A DNA stretch of 64,000 nucleotides from Sipunculus nudus (Eukaryota; Annelida; Sipuncula; Golfingiida; Sipunculidae). Shown here piece after piece: positions 22,179-37,100 of this stretch. A model generated the notes under the pieces. The model saw nothing but the letters and a program-made list of their open reading frames with translations, ran no database searches and had not been told where the DNA came from. The position numbers and the translations under genes were made by a program. Location of the stretch: contig CM049306.1 in the NCBI GenBank assembly GCA_026874595.1, positions 53,290,019 to 53,354,018 of the forward strand, written 5' to 3'. The number at the start of each line of letters is the position of its first letter. Positions within the stretch are counted from its first letter, which is position 1.

Positions 22179-25100
22179 ATGGCTTTACACGCCCAGATTT
22201 TAGTGCAGAGAAGTTTGTATTTTTACCATTCAGGGAATTTAGTGTTTCTGTTACCAAAGAGGCTTCAGTCGTCTGTGATTTCCAGTGGTGCAGCCACTGA
22301 AATGGCCCAGAATTTAACCGTCAAACCCATGGTGGGTGTGGCCCAGATGAACTGTACTGCAGATATAGAAGCTAATTTTCTCCAAGGAAAAGGATTGATA
22401 GAAAAAGCCATCAAGAAGGGAGCTCGGGTATGTATGTACATGTATTTACAGTGATAAACATGCAACATTCCTTTCTCTAATATGGTAAAGCTTCCCTTTT
22501 TACACAGAATGTTCATACAGTTGGAGACTGTAAACCATGTTTTTGATTTACCTGAGTATTAAGGTGTAAATTCTGAAATTAAGTGTGCCGATAGTTTTAT
22601 CTTCTTCTGTAAACTAAACATTTTTATGCAAAAATTCTCTTTATATTTTGTATTTTTTTGTAAATTTAACATTTGTGTGCAAACCCGCTCTTTCATTTTA
22701 TCTTTGTCTGTTTATGAAAAAAATGTCATAATATGATACAGCATGTTTGTATTTATCAGTAAACTCTTATTTTCAGATGGTGTTTTTACCAGAGTGTTTT
22801 GACTTTGTTGGCGAGTCCAGGGCGGCCACTGTGGAGAAATGTCAAACTGTTCAGGGAGACATCATAGCAAGATACAGAAACCTGGCACAACAGATGGGTG
22901 TCTGGCTTTCTCTTGGAGGATTTCATGAAAAAGTGAGTCAGAGGGATTACATAATAAACATTTACGAGGAAATTAATAATAAGATACATACTTTATTTTT
23001 CTTTTGCCATATACATTGTATTTTCCATACTGCGTAAGTAAGGTTTGTTTTACAAAAAAAAATTGTGCAAATAAAATTTAATTGTTAAACTGAAACATGA
23101 ATGCTGAAATTTCAATAAAAAAAACAGGGTGTTCTCCTTATGCTGTTTTATTACTACAATCAAAGAATTGACATTTCTTTGTGTTTAATAAAATTTCCAC
23201 TACGTTGGCTAATAGTAGGTCACCCCTTGGCTTAGCCATAGCACTTCACCTCGTAGTTCTGACTCTGATTAAATTTTGTGAGACAGCCCCCTAGTACTAG
23301 GTCCCTTCCGGTGATCCCCTGCGCCTCCTAGCAACTTTGTTTGTTGTCACTACTATCCAATTTACTCCGTGTCGCCAACAGAGATGGTCATGTTGGAACA
23401 TTGTGGCGACATGCCTGTTAGCTGTCTACTCAGCTCTTCTGCCAGGCCTCAGTGGTTTTCTGACACGGTTTTGTGAGTACACTCAGTACCCTTTTTCATT
23501 ATGTAGAGATGTTCTGAGCCCCAGGTCAATAAGAAATGTTCTCTTTGTTTGGGTCCCTACCCGATTTGGACCGCCATGACAGTTGTCCAGGTTGCCTTCG
23601 GGTGACTGAGGACTGTGGCGTCCCAATAACCCTTGTCCTCTGTGCCTCTCTTGGGAAAGGAAAGACTGGAAGAAATGTGATTCTTATTTTGGTTTGAAAA
23701 TAATAAAAGAATCCTCTGATAAAATCAAAGACAAGACTCCAAGTTCTTGTCTGAGGGGGGGGGGGGGGAGACCTCTAATAAGGATATGTCTGAGGAGGAA
23801 GAGAGGTCGGCTGCAAGGAGGGACTCGAGGAAGAGTAAGGAGAGAATAACCGATCAGGTTTCTCTGAAACTCCCTCCTCAGTTGACCCTCTTCCTCCACA
23901 GTTAGATTCTGTTTCAGTTTCTGCTGCCCTGTCCACGGTAGTGATTATACCTCAATTAACTCCAGTTAGGACATCTCCCCTCGGAAATAGTATCCCTCGG
24001 TCTGTGGAGGATCTTATTTCACGTTATGTTCTCAAGGCCATGATCGCCTCCGTATGGGGGGGAATTTATGTCTGAACAGAGGCTGACCTTGAGTCAGCCG
24101 TCTGTCCGACCTGTGTCTTGCGTGCTACGGCTCCGTTGCGGGGGGAGCGGCGTCTTCTATTTATTCAGACCACCCGTTTTCGGGATGCTGAGTCGGTCCT
24201 TGAGATCAGTCCTGTTACTGTTTCTCGGTGGGTCCGGAATACTATTGTCGAGGCTCATGAGAAAGCCTCCCCCGAGACCCTGGTGTCCCTTCCAATTCAT
24301 GTGCATGATGTTCGTGTAGTCGTGGCCTCTCTTGTGGTTGCAGCAGGTGGCTCGATCTCTGACCTGCTTGAAGCAAGGCCTCTGGAACATTCTGAGACAT
24401 TTGCAACCTTTTACCTCCACAATTTGGCTCTGCAGGTTCTCTCTCTCCGGGAGTCTGGCAGTGTTGTTGTGGCCGGTGGCATAGTTCGTGCTCCCCTGTC
24501 ATGTTTGTTTTTTCCCGCTCTGTTGTTTATCTGTGTATGGCTAAGCCAAGGAGTGACATACTGTTAGCCAACTTAGTGGAACTCACCTTTTCTCCATGAA
24601 AAGTAGTTCCGTTATTTGGCGGGTAGGTCACCCCTTGGCTATCAAGTTTCCCTCCCTTGGTTCTCTCCTTTATTCTCTCATACTCTGTGGTTTTGGCTGT
24701 GTTTGGAGTAAATTGAATAGTAGTGACAACAAAAGTAGTTGCTAGGAGGCGCAGGGGATCACGGGAAGGAAACTAGTACTAGGGGGCTGCCTCACAAAAT
24801 TTAATCCATGTTGGAACTACGAGGTGAAGTGTTATGTCTCCTTATGCTGTTTTTATTACTGCAATCAAAGAATTGACATTTCTTTGTGTTTAATAAAATT
24901 TCACACACTTGACTTTTACCCCTTTTCACATATGAACAGTTATTGAATGTGATGGGTTCAAACTTAGCAGTACATGGAAATTGTCAAGCTGATCTCAGGA
25001 AACTGCATTCTGTACAAAGTTCTCCTTTTCACAGAAACTTTTGGTTAACTTTTTATTGTAAAATAGATTTTTCCATGAGTTGCATGCCATGTTGAAATCA

Positions 25101-28100
25101 AAGCTCAGATCTCAATATTACTTTGTATGTTATATTTGTGGAAATAGTTCTTTATAACAGTTATTAAGAATTTGAATTACCAGGTATTCATTATTATTAT
25201 TCTACATATTTAAATTGATGAAGTGAGGAAGTAAAATATGTGTAAAGAAGAATGATGGTTAACTCTTTTTACAGACAGAGAACACTGAAACTACAGGAAA
25301 AATTCGAAACACCCACCTGCTGATAGACAATGTTGGAGAAATCAAATCCTGCTACAGCAAAACCCATCTATTTGACCTCGACATTGAAGGAAAAATCAGA
25401 CTGAAAGAGACTGACCATACAGAGAAAGGACAAGCAATAGTACCACCAGTCTCAACACCTGTTGGAAATGTAGGACTGGCCATTGTATCCTTCTAAATAC
25501 TGTCTGAAGAATACTGAAGGTCTGAATGAACACACTTTTAGATCCAGTGAAGGGCATATTCACAATCACAGTACACTTTGTATCTCAGATTGGTATTGTA
25601 AGTATCTTTAAATTCATTTGGAAAATAGGATGCAGTACCCATTCATATGTTCTTATATTTAGCTACATTAATTGAAACATTCTTAAATTTTAAAACTGGA
25701 AGCATACTTAAGAAATCATATGACTAAATTTGGTCTGATTTTACTACTTCTTGTGCATCTGAAGAACATGTTTTGATGAAAGGTGTTTCGATTATTATTA
25801 ATTTATATTTGCATATACTTAACCGTTTTCTTTTAGTGGAGGTAACCGCCTCCATTTTTTAATGCTTACTTAACTACATATATATGTACATCTGCAGAAT
25901 TCCATTCCGTTTCCGGCTACATGACAGGGCAGTATCACACCCTTCCTCTCATTTTATTTTCTGGCGTTAACCAGGCCTGGTGACTACTGCACCTGCAGGC
26001 CCTGGATGTGTAATCTTCTCCATTGCTGGGTCATACCACCGAGGAGCCCCTGAAAGGCACACTCGTTTGTGAATGAAACACGGTTGTTGGGCAAGGCCTT
26101 CCCATCAAGCCTGCAGAGTGCTCACCCTAGATGGGGGCTGACTGTGAAAAATCTCACAACCTCAGCTGAGATTCAAACTCACCATCTCCTCTCTTTGAGT
26201 CCTGTGCTTTTCTCAACCTATTTAACCAATATTTTGGAGTTAAACTGTGCCCAGGGCAGAATGTTCTGTCCGGATAATAACTGATCAAAATTTTTAAACA
26301 AACAGTCATGTCTTGCTCAGCACGTACTGATGTAACCTTGACTGGTAGTGTTATGACCTGAGGTTTCCAGAGCTGTCTACAGTGCTGACTCTGCAAGGAG
26401 CAGAAATCCTCACATACCCTTCAGCTTTCACTGTACCAACTGGTATGGCTCACTGGGAGGTAATCATAAATTATAATTATAAAATTATAAATTATAATAA
26501 TCAGCATGTAAATTAGTATTATTTGTGTATATACATTTTGTGACTTATTTCTTAATCTGTCATACAGAAGAAGTAAACACAGTTGAAGTGAATGAATTGT
26601 TTTATAAGTAAAGTGTCTGAATTCTTAATATGGCATACAAATATTGTATATTAGTATTTGGTAAATGAATTCAGTAACTGCTCTCCTAATCTGCCATTCA
26701 AGTTGACAAATACTTCTTTTCCCTTACTGCCTGCATGTTGGCTTTACCTTCAAAAGATATTACATGTGAGCAGGATATTGTTTGTATATTTAAATATGAT
26801 TCAGTTGACACCCATCTTAAACATAAATAAAGTTTAAATGAAAATTAATGTGGTATCTAGGTAGAGGTACCTCATATTTATATTTTACTTGGGTTTTCTC
26901 TTTGTCAGGTACTCTTGCGGAGCAGGGCGATTGAGAACCAGTGTTATGTGATTGCTGCAGCGCAGGTTGGCAAACACAATGTGAAAAGATCAAGTTATGG
27001 CCATGCTATGGTGAGACATGGTGGATATCTCATTGACATTTACCCTATTCCACTACCCCTGCCCTCCTGATTTTTATTTTTTTTTATAACTTTTGTAATG
27101 TACTTAGGCTTCCCTTTTTCCTCCAGTGCCATATAGAAAAAAGATGTTGATTAACTGTAATAAAAATATTTATATTGTATAAATTCTGTATCATTTACTG
27201 TGGTTGCCTTTTTGTTTGTGAGGGTTTCAAATTTTTTTATATTTGTGAAAGGGGAATTATCAAGAGTATATAACCTTAGTAAATTAGAGGCCCAATCATG
27301 GAAGGTAAAGAACATTGACATTTAATATAAATAATACTAAATCTTATATGTTCAAAGATTGCTATTTAAATGATATCAGATCCTTCAAATGATAAATATA
27401 TGAACAATATTATCCTTTTGATATTACCATAGGTCTGCTCCAGTTATTAACAATTTGCGCACATATTATTACAGTAATTCATAGAATAATTGATAACTTT
27501 GGATTTTAATACGGTGAGATCACAAAAAAAAGAACTTTGATATTACAGATAGTTGATCCATGGGGATGTGTGATAGCAGAGTGTCAGGACAGAGTGGATG
27601 TGGCTGTCACAGAAATAGATCTGGATTATTTAAAAATGAGAAGATTAGAGATGCCAGTGTGGTCCCATAGAAGACATGACCTGTACGGCTATATCCAGGT
27701 CTCAAGCAAAGGTATAGTTGCAACCAGGGTCCTTATTGTTCAGTGCTGGCCCACTGATAGTGGGCAACTATCAAAGTTTGGGGTCTGTGTGTGTGTGTGT
27801 GTTTCTTCATGTAAAACTTTCCAGCAGCAGTGAGCTGTTTGCTAACTTTAGACGTATTGTAATAAATCTGCCATGTTATATTCTGAAACTTTCAGATTAG
27901 GATACAAACGTCCTTTGTATAAATATATTTCTCCACAGAGTTACAAGATTAAATAATACTTTAGTAAGCATCCAAATTATCACTAATAAGAAGCCATCAG
28001 GAAAAGCTGAAAATTTAACAGTGACATTTAGATTATTCATTAGCCCTTCATTGCAGTGTTGCTCCTTGTTGTTGAAATATGATATATTCCAATGTGCGCA

Positions 28101-31100
28101 TTTGTATATTTAATGTAATTCAGACATCTTGAATATTTATGAATATACATGTACATCATCAATAGGAAATATTGGGATTTCTTTACTTCCATGTCATTTA
28201 TTTCCATGTGACCATGTCATACTTTCCCAAACACACTATATCTATATGTTCCTTTCATTAATATTTTGACAGGAGACATAGATAGCCAGGAGACCTACCA
28301 GTTTGGGGCCCACACTGTTCCAGCTTCATGTTTGTTTTACAGATCAGCTCTTAGCTTTGCTTGTGTTAACATTAAACCTGTTCTGCCAGGACGTATCCTT
28401 CATTTAGTGAAAATGGAATGGGTACAGTGTAATGCTGGTTTATCATGTACAGATTTCATTAAAAGGGTAAAAGATACATATCTATCACTCAGTAATTTAT
28501 CAGATATAAATATTTTTATGATAAAAGGATCTAAAATGTCCATTTAAATAAATGAGTTTGGGAATAACAAAGCCACCATTTTACTTCATAGAAATTCATA
28601 AGAATATACAGCCGTTATGAAGCCTTCAGAAGCCAAATTGTGTGAAAGCTTTGTGTTCAGATTGAAGGTGCTCATTCACCTACCTTTTGAAAAATAATTC
28701 AGGTGATATCCTGCTTCCTCTGTGTACATATAAATGATTTAAGGGTAATTCTGGTTATGAAAAGTATTTTCATAATATATTCTGTAAAGGATGTATGAAC
28801 TTGTTTATCAACAACATGTTTGTAAACATAGCAATGTTGACAGACGGGGAAAAACCAGTAATTTAAGGTGGTAGGTCGCATATATTGCAGAAAGGGCAGT
28901 TGTTTCAGAATGCCATTTACAAAGCTCTGGCTTAGCTGACTTGGCGCCAGATGTACTTGTTGAATTTGTTTTATTTTGGCCGGGCCCCCAACATATTATA
29001 AACACATTGATATAAACAAAACAGGCAGCCTGTGTGTGGTGATATCCACTTTTTCTGGCCTTTTTTTATAAAAGCTCCAAGGGAATACCTTTAGTTTATA
29101 ATGGTCAGATAGGTGAATGGGCCCCTCTCAGAATGATCTAAAAATATGATTCTATTGGTTAAACATTTATTAAAGTTGTATTTTATATATAAACTTTCAG
29201 CAGAACCATTAATAATCAGAGCCATCAATAATTGTATCAATTCTGACTAGACTGATTTGTATCAGTTTTAATTAAATTGGCCATCTAGTATTAATTTTGC
29301 CTACCTCCTTTTGCCTTTTCATCACTTCATTATAACATGTATATTTCTGTTCCCACCATGTTTAATGTTTTAGGATGCAACCATATTTTTTTTTAATCTA
29401 GGGTAAATATACATTAAATTTTTATTAGATTGGCCAAATTTTTAATCACTTTTCCAACACCATTTCTATTTTGATATTAATATTAATATCTCAGAGACCT
29501 TATACCATGAGAGTCATGAACCTTAACAGAGGCAGATGTTTTGGTCTGTCCATTGAGACCAGCCAAGAGATTTTCAGATTTAACTCAGGCAGAGGTAGCT
29601 GACCTTTACAGTTCAGTGCAGGAGATTTCTAATGTAATACAGAGAGAATATGGAGCTCCCTCACTCACTATATCTGTACAGGATGGACCAGAGGCTGGCC
29701 AGACAGTTCAGGTGAGCAGGATTCTGATAGCCTCTACATTTTTCTACACTAAGAAATTAGAAAGCCCTCACAGAGCACACACCACTGCCAGTGTGTGGAT
29801 CCAGATCCAACTGTTCTGTGGAATTCAACTGGTCTGCCCTAAAATTACAGCAATTGTTCCTTCACCCATGGTCAGTTTTCCAATTTTTTTCCAAAATATC
29901 CAAACCTTCCAATTTTTTAAAAAAATTAGTGGGAGGTGTTGAAGATAATTGTGTGGATAAAGAGACAAAGAGTGGTGAATTTGGTAATTCATCACTATAT
30001 AGTGAGTAAAAAGACATTAACTCTGCAAAAATTGTTAGTGGAGATAATTTGTATGGAGGAGAGAACAAGTCTATCCTGTTAATGGTTTGCTTTCATTTGC
30101 CAGTTTTGCTCTTGCTTAAGAGCTGAAGGTGGGTGATCTTGACCATTTGTCTCAGCATAAACCAGTATAAATCAAACATTTTTTGTTGTTGGAAAAGTTA
30201 CATGCATAACAGTTGACCAGGAAAAAGTTATAGGGAAAAAGCTAAAAAAAGGTTTAAAAATCTTCTTCTTCCAAACTGTCCAGCCAAATTGTCCAATATT
30301 TCACAGAAATGATCTCTGGAACAATCTTTTTCAAGTTTGTTCAAATGGTTCCAGTTCAAAGATTTTTGGCCGAGTTACAGGAGGTTGAACTTTGTTAACT
30401 GTGCAAAAAAGCATATTAAAATTTAAATCTCAGAAACGGCTGGAGCTATCATCACCAAATTTTATGCCAATGTTGGCCACATAGGTCATATCTGAAATTG
30501 AGGTATTGGTGGCGAAAAACTACAAAAAACTTCTTCTCTGAAACCATATGGCCAAAATTTTAACATCACACAGAAATGATCCTAGGGTAGTGCTTTCCAC
30601 TGTTTGTTCAAATGGTCTCTTTTCAGTGACTTTTAACTAAGTTATGGGAAGCTGAATTTAGTCATATGCCATAACAGCCCATTTTAGCTCAGTGGCTACA
30701 AAGATCTTCTCAAAAACCACTGGGCCAAATTCTTAAATCTCACACATAAATAATCCTCAGATGTTGATAATTCAAGTTTGTTCAAATGGTTTTGGTTCAG
30801 TGCTTTTTGGCTGAGTTACGGGAAGCTGAACTTAGCCAGTTTGCTGTATCTTCCTATATGAGTTGTAAACCTGCGAAACGTTTTTCAACTGATGCCACTG
30901 AAGCCAGTTTGTTAAATATTTTACAAGAATAATCCCTACAATAATTCTTATAATAATTGTCGTTAATGGTTCCACATGAATGATTTTTGGCTGAATTATT
31001 GAGATTGAATTGAGTCATTTTACCATATATGTTAGCTGTGTGATGCTGTTACATCTAGCCTGGCACCAGTTTATCAGCATCTATTACATCATGCCACTAG

Positions 31101-34100
31101 ACATTTAGATTTCAGGTAACCTTTGGTTAATATTGACAAAATTTTTTTAAAAGCTTTAAAAAATTTAGATTTATGATTTTAGTTATTCATCATACCAGGC
31201 AATGCTACAATCATGGATATTCAGCTCTCTATGGCTATATAAAGACAACTGTACGTGGATTATAAATTTTTGGTATCCCTACTCAACTTAATTCAAGAAT
31301 TTGCCATCTATGAGGTATATCTGTATTTTAATTTTGCATTCAGTATGCATCCATGATAATTTTACATATATTTCTGAATCCTTTTTTTTATAAAAAAAAA
31401 GTCAGCTAAAAAGCATTTTGTATTGGGAAAAGAAATTTCAAAGTTATTTCAAGTAGGGACCACTTTTGTGTACAGATGGCAGCACTTGGTATACCATTGG
31501 CAGATTGCCAGTGCCTTGATGTTGGCCATTAGCCAAGATGATGTCAGCTCTATAAATAGTTTTGGCACAGTGCCAGGATTGGAAGAAGTGCAGCCAGGTA
31601 TAGGTCAAGAGTTCACTCAGTGCAGTAACTGCATTCTATTTATAGCCTTGGCAGCCTGCTCACTGCATCATATTTGGCACCAAAGTACAGCCTGAATCTA
31701 TTTATAGCTTTGGCAGACTGCCAACTGTGTCAGATTATGCAATAGGTCAAGAGTTCACTCAGTGCAGCCAGGTACAGGTCATAAGTTCACTCAGTCTAGC
31801 CAGGTGCAGGTCAAGAGTTCACTCAGTGCAGTAGCTTGAGGCAGCAATTTGTCACAGGTCACTTGGCGGCAACTGCCTTACTCATCTTAGCCTTGTCAGC
31901 CCAGTGCATCAAACTCTGGGGAAGTTTGATGTATTGGACTGATATTTTGACCTGTCTATACGTCATTCACAAGACAGGTGGTGCCACCTACATTGACTTT
32001 TGCAGTGTATGCGCCTGCTTTTTTCTACAGAGGAATTTGATACATCAACCTAAAATTGGGCATGTTTATACATATCGGGTAGCTTTATAGTGTACAAGAC
32101 TGGTGGCGCCACCTACAATAATTTTTGCACAGTGTATGTCCCTGCTTTTATTTTACAGGAGGGGTATGACATATCAGTCTGGCATTGGGCATATGTATAT
32201 ATCTCTTCGTTGTATATAAGACTGGTGGTGCCAGCTACAATCATTGTATCCGCCAAAACAGAGTTTTGCGGATACTATGTTTTCAGTCGGATACTATGTT
32301 TTCAGTCGGATGCAGACGCTGCTGCCATCACCGTATAGGTTTCCAGAGAACTCCTCCATAACCAATTGGCAGAATTTTTAAAATTTGGAATTATGATCGG
32401 TCACATGTTAACTGCTGCGCCCTCATTTTTGGTTGACCTCTGACCTTTCCTCTCTGCCCAGCTTCCATTTGTGCGTCTGTTCCACACATAAACCCACATA
32501 TCTCCGGAACCATTTGACCAATAAGGCTAAAGATTTTGCACAAATGTAGCCCTTGAAAAGCTTTATAACATACACTAAAAATGGTGGCTCCACCTGCAAC
32601 CATTTTTGCACAGCGTCCGTCTGTTCATCTGCCTTGGGATAAAAACACTCATATCTCTGCTTTGGTTGGACTTATCCACCTGAAATTTTGCATGTGTATA
32701 AATCCTGGACAGCTTCCTTGATTTTATGACAGGTGGCGCCACCTACATTCATGTTTAAGCTGCAGACATCCAAGCTCATATCTCGGGAGCCGTTTGACCA
32801 GTTTGGCCAAAATTTTGCATGTTTATAGATCTCACATAGTTCTTTATCATACGCAAAACTGGTGGCGCCACCTGCAATCATTTTTGCACAGCGTCTGTCT
32901 GTTTGTTTGCCGTGGGATAAAATCACTCATATCTCGGCAGTGGTATGACATATCTGTCTAAAATTTTGCATGTTTATACATCTTTGATAGCTTTCTGGAT
33001 TTTGTGGCAGGTGGCGCCACCTCCATTCAGATTCAGGCTGCAGACATCCAAGCTCATATCTCAGGAACCATTTGGCCGATTAGGCAAAAATTTTGCATGA
33101 TTATAGATCTCACATAGCTCTTAATCATACACAAAATTGGTAGTGCCACCTGCCACCATTTTTGCACAGCTTCCGTCTTGTTTGTCTGCCGTGGGCTAAA
33201 CTCACTCATATCTCAGTAGTGGTGTGACTTATCTGCCTAAAATTTTGTATGTTTATACATTTTTGATAGCTTTCTCGACTTTGTGGCAGGTGGCGCCACC
33301 TATATTTATTATTAAGCTGCAGACATTCAGGCATAAATATAAGGACTGGTTTGACATATCCCCCTGAAATTTTGCATGTGTATTGATCTCACATAGCTCT
33401 TAATCATACACAAAATTGGTGGCGCCACCTGCCACCTTTTTTGCACAAGTCCTTTTGTTTGTCTGCCGTGGGCTAAAATCACTCATATCTCAGTAGTGGT
33501 TTGACTTATCTGCCTAAAATTTTGCATATGTATACAACTTGGACAGCTTTCTGGATTTTGTTGTAGGTGGCGCAACCTACATACACATTTCGGTGGCAGA
33601 CATCCAGACTATTATGCAACACACCTCACTCTATTTCCCCTTGCCACTCAATCCATGCCTCACTTCACCCGTTCCTCTGATTTTGGCGGATACACGTAGT
33701 CCCTTGTTGACTACCCATATTCTAGTTTTTGTGTTGTGTGCACCCATGCCAGAATTGCAGCAGTGATGCTTGTTGCTTGCCGGAAATCTTCGATTTCGGC
33801 AAGCATATTGCTCAGTTGCGTATGTCTGTTTGTCTGTTTGTCTGTTTGTTTGTCTGCACTCTCCTGGCCACAATTTTGCCACAATCACCTTGAAACTTAC
33901 AGGGATGATAAAAAACATAATTTCTAGGTGCCCTATTGTTTTTGGTTAAAATAGGTCAAAGGTCAAAGGTCAAGGTCACGACAGGTATGGTTAACGGTTT
34001 TTGCACTATAACTTTGCCATAAATAGGCTTATCCACTTCTGCAACAGCTCATTTTTTTTCGTCATCACCTGGCCTTTCTTTTGACATGTAGCTAACTTAA

Positions 34101-37100
34101 ATTTGCTGTTACCATGGTTACGCAATTTTGGGGAGAAATCATGGAATTTCGTGATATTTTTCAAATTTGCAGCAATCGTACTGATTCTGAGATATTTTAT
34201 GTAACACAAGAATATCTCGAAATTGTTTTTTCAGATTTTGGAAATGGCCGCCAGGGGGCGATGCAGATGAAAAAACATGAACATTTGATTTGGGGCTATA
34301 CCTCCAGAACTATTAAACATTGGGCCATTTCCATCACAGCACCTTCAACTGGGGTCCATGGACTTATTTTTGCGCATAGGTGCCAAAGTGCGCTATTGCC
34401 AGATTTCTCTATTTTTGGGGTAAAACTTTTGAATTTTGAAAATATGCAGTTTTCAGCTTCTAACTTTGCCAGTTTTTATGCTGGAGAGGTCATTTTTTTT
34501 GCATCTTGTAGCCCTTGGTGAGCTCTCGGTGATCCAATAAAAAATCTTGCAAAATCTCGCACCGTTTCTCGTCAAACGAGAGTCTTCGAGATTTCATTAA
34601 ATATGACCTAAAGGTTGCATTTTTTTAACAATGGCTTTGAAATTGATATATTTTGTGTTATTTATAAATAATTCGAAATCAGTTTTTTATTTTTTGGAAA
34701 TAGCCACCAGGGGGCGTGGTACCTGAAACACTGTAACATATCATTTTTCTGCAATATCTAAAATAATTTTAAATATGGCACAATTTTTATCGTTGTATCT
34801 TAAACTAGGAACATTGGCTTATTCCTCCGCACATGTAGCTTTGTGCTGCCGTTACCATGGTTACCAAATTTGTGGGTTAAACTTGACGATCTGAAAATAT
34901 GCAGTTTTTGGCTTCTATCTCGGTTAATATTTATGTTTCAAGGGTCTAGTTTTTTGCATAAGGCTGCTTCCCCTTGGTTCTAAGTCATTCAATTGCAAGT
35001 CTCGTCAAATTTCGCTCGGTTTATCGTCAAACGAGAAAAAACGAGATTTCACGGAAATGCTTATAACTCGGCGACTTTTACAGCTACACAGGTCTAGTTT
35101 TCGGCATTTCATAACATATGACCAGCTTGACACGCCAGAAAAGAAATCAGGCCAAATCTCGCACCATATCTCGTCAAGCGAGAAAAAAACGAGATATCAT
35201 GGAAATGCTTATAACTAGGCGACTTTTACAGCTACTCAGGTCTAGTTTTTGGCATTTGGTAACATTTGGCCAACTTGACATAGTAAAACTGCGATACTTG
35301 GCGAAATCTCGCACTACATCTGGTCAAATGTGGAAAAACGAGATTTCACAGAAATGCATATAAGTCGGCGACTTTCACGGCTAGACAGGTCTAGTTTTTG
35401 GCATTCATTAACATTTGGACGGCTTAACATGACAAACCTGCAAGACTGGCCAAATCTCGCACCATATCTCGTCAAACGATAAAAAAGGAGATTTCACAGA
35501 AATGCTAATAACTCGGCAACTTTTACAGCTAGACAGATGTAGTTTTCGCCATTTCATAACATTTAGAGAGTTTGATATGACAAATCTACAAGACTGGCCA
35601 AATCCTGCACCATATCTCGTCAAATGAGAAAACACGAGAGTACACGGAAATGCTTATAACTCGGCGACTTTTACAGCTAGACGGATCTAGTTTTCGCCAT
35701 TTCGTAACGTTTGGCCGTCTTGACATAATAAAACTGCTCGTCTTGCCAAATCTCGTACTATATCTCGTCAAGCGAGAAAAAAACATGATTTCACGTAAAT
35801 GCTGATAACACGGCGATTTTTGCAGCTAGACATGTCTAGTTTCCGGCATTTTGTAATATTTGACAAACCTGACATGACAAAACTGGAAATCTCGCCAAAG
35901 CTCGCACCATTTCCCGTCAAACGAGAAAACACGAGATTTCATGCAAATGCTTATAACTCGGCGGCTTTTATAGCTAGACAGGTCTAGTTTTCGGCAATTC
36001 ATATCATTTGGCCAGCTTGACATGACAAACCTGAAAACGTCTCACTGCTTCTTGTCAAACGAGATTAACGGGATTCATGAAAAAATTTTGAGCTTGGTCC
36101 CTTTTACACTAGAAAGATATGCAGCTGTTAAAGGTCAGCATGCATAAATAAACATATTATCCGTTTCTGCTGCCCCCACAATGTTGCTCATTCATATGAC
36201 TGTTTCTACATGCACTCTCTGTCTATCTGTCTGTATCATTTCCATTTCCGGCAAGCGCGTGACCTCTGGTCATCTTGTTTAATTGTTTCTTGTTCTAAGT
36301 GTTTAGTACTTGCATTGTTCATATACATGTTACACATGTTCTTGAAAGTAATGGTCCAGCATTGAAGCATTATACCTGGTGTAATCTCATTGCACAGGTT
36401 CGCATTAGGCCTGTAGGCCTTGTTCCAGATTTATACCATGCATCATATATGAGGTGAGAGATATTTCAAAAGGGAGACCAGTTTTTTTAAAACACATTTA
36501 TGCCACCAAGATAAGTAAAATCTGTTTAAAAATATTTGTATACCAGCTCTGCAAATAATGCTTGGTTTGGGTGAATAGATTTTAAAGTACTACTGTTAAG
36601 ATAAAATCAGCTATCTTTGTGTTGGGTATAATCTTAACTTGTTTTTATTCATCTCAGCACGTACATGTTCATATTCTACCAAGAAAGAAGGGAGATTTCA
36701 AGAGAAATGATGAAATATATGAGAGGGTGAGTACAGTTACCTTTATCAGGAACATTTCACCTGAATAAATGTACTTATTCATTGTAACAAAGAGCAGGCA
36801 TATAAGACAAAAATATAAATTATTAGTAAAGTTTGTACGTGTATTATGTAGACCTGATAAGTGGTATATATCAACTCTGTCGTCAGGATATCTTTGGAAT
36901 ATTTTATGAGTAAAATAAATGGCAAGTGGCAACCACTGATATTTTTTTAAAGATTGAGAATTCACCTATTATAATTTCTGTATTAATAATATTTAAAATT
37001 TTCAGCTTAAACTTTCAATTTATCGATTTAACTTTTGTAGTTTTCCCCTCCAGTTCATTTAATATTTTATGGGAATTACTTCACTTGATAGACAAATACG

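Noticed and set aside
32583-33580. Regularly spaced palindromic repeats considered as CRISPR
   Set aside because: Spacers are themselves repeated at 130 and 148 bp and the genome is animal; this is a tandem-repeat transposon.
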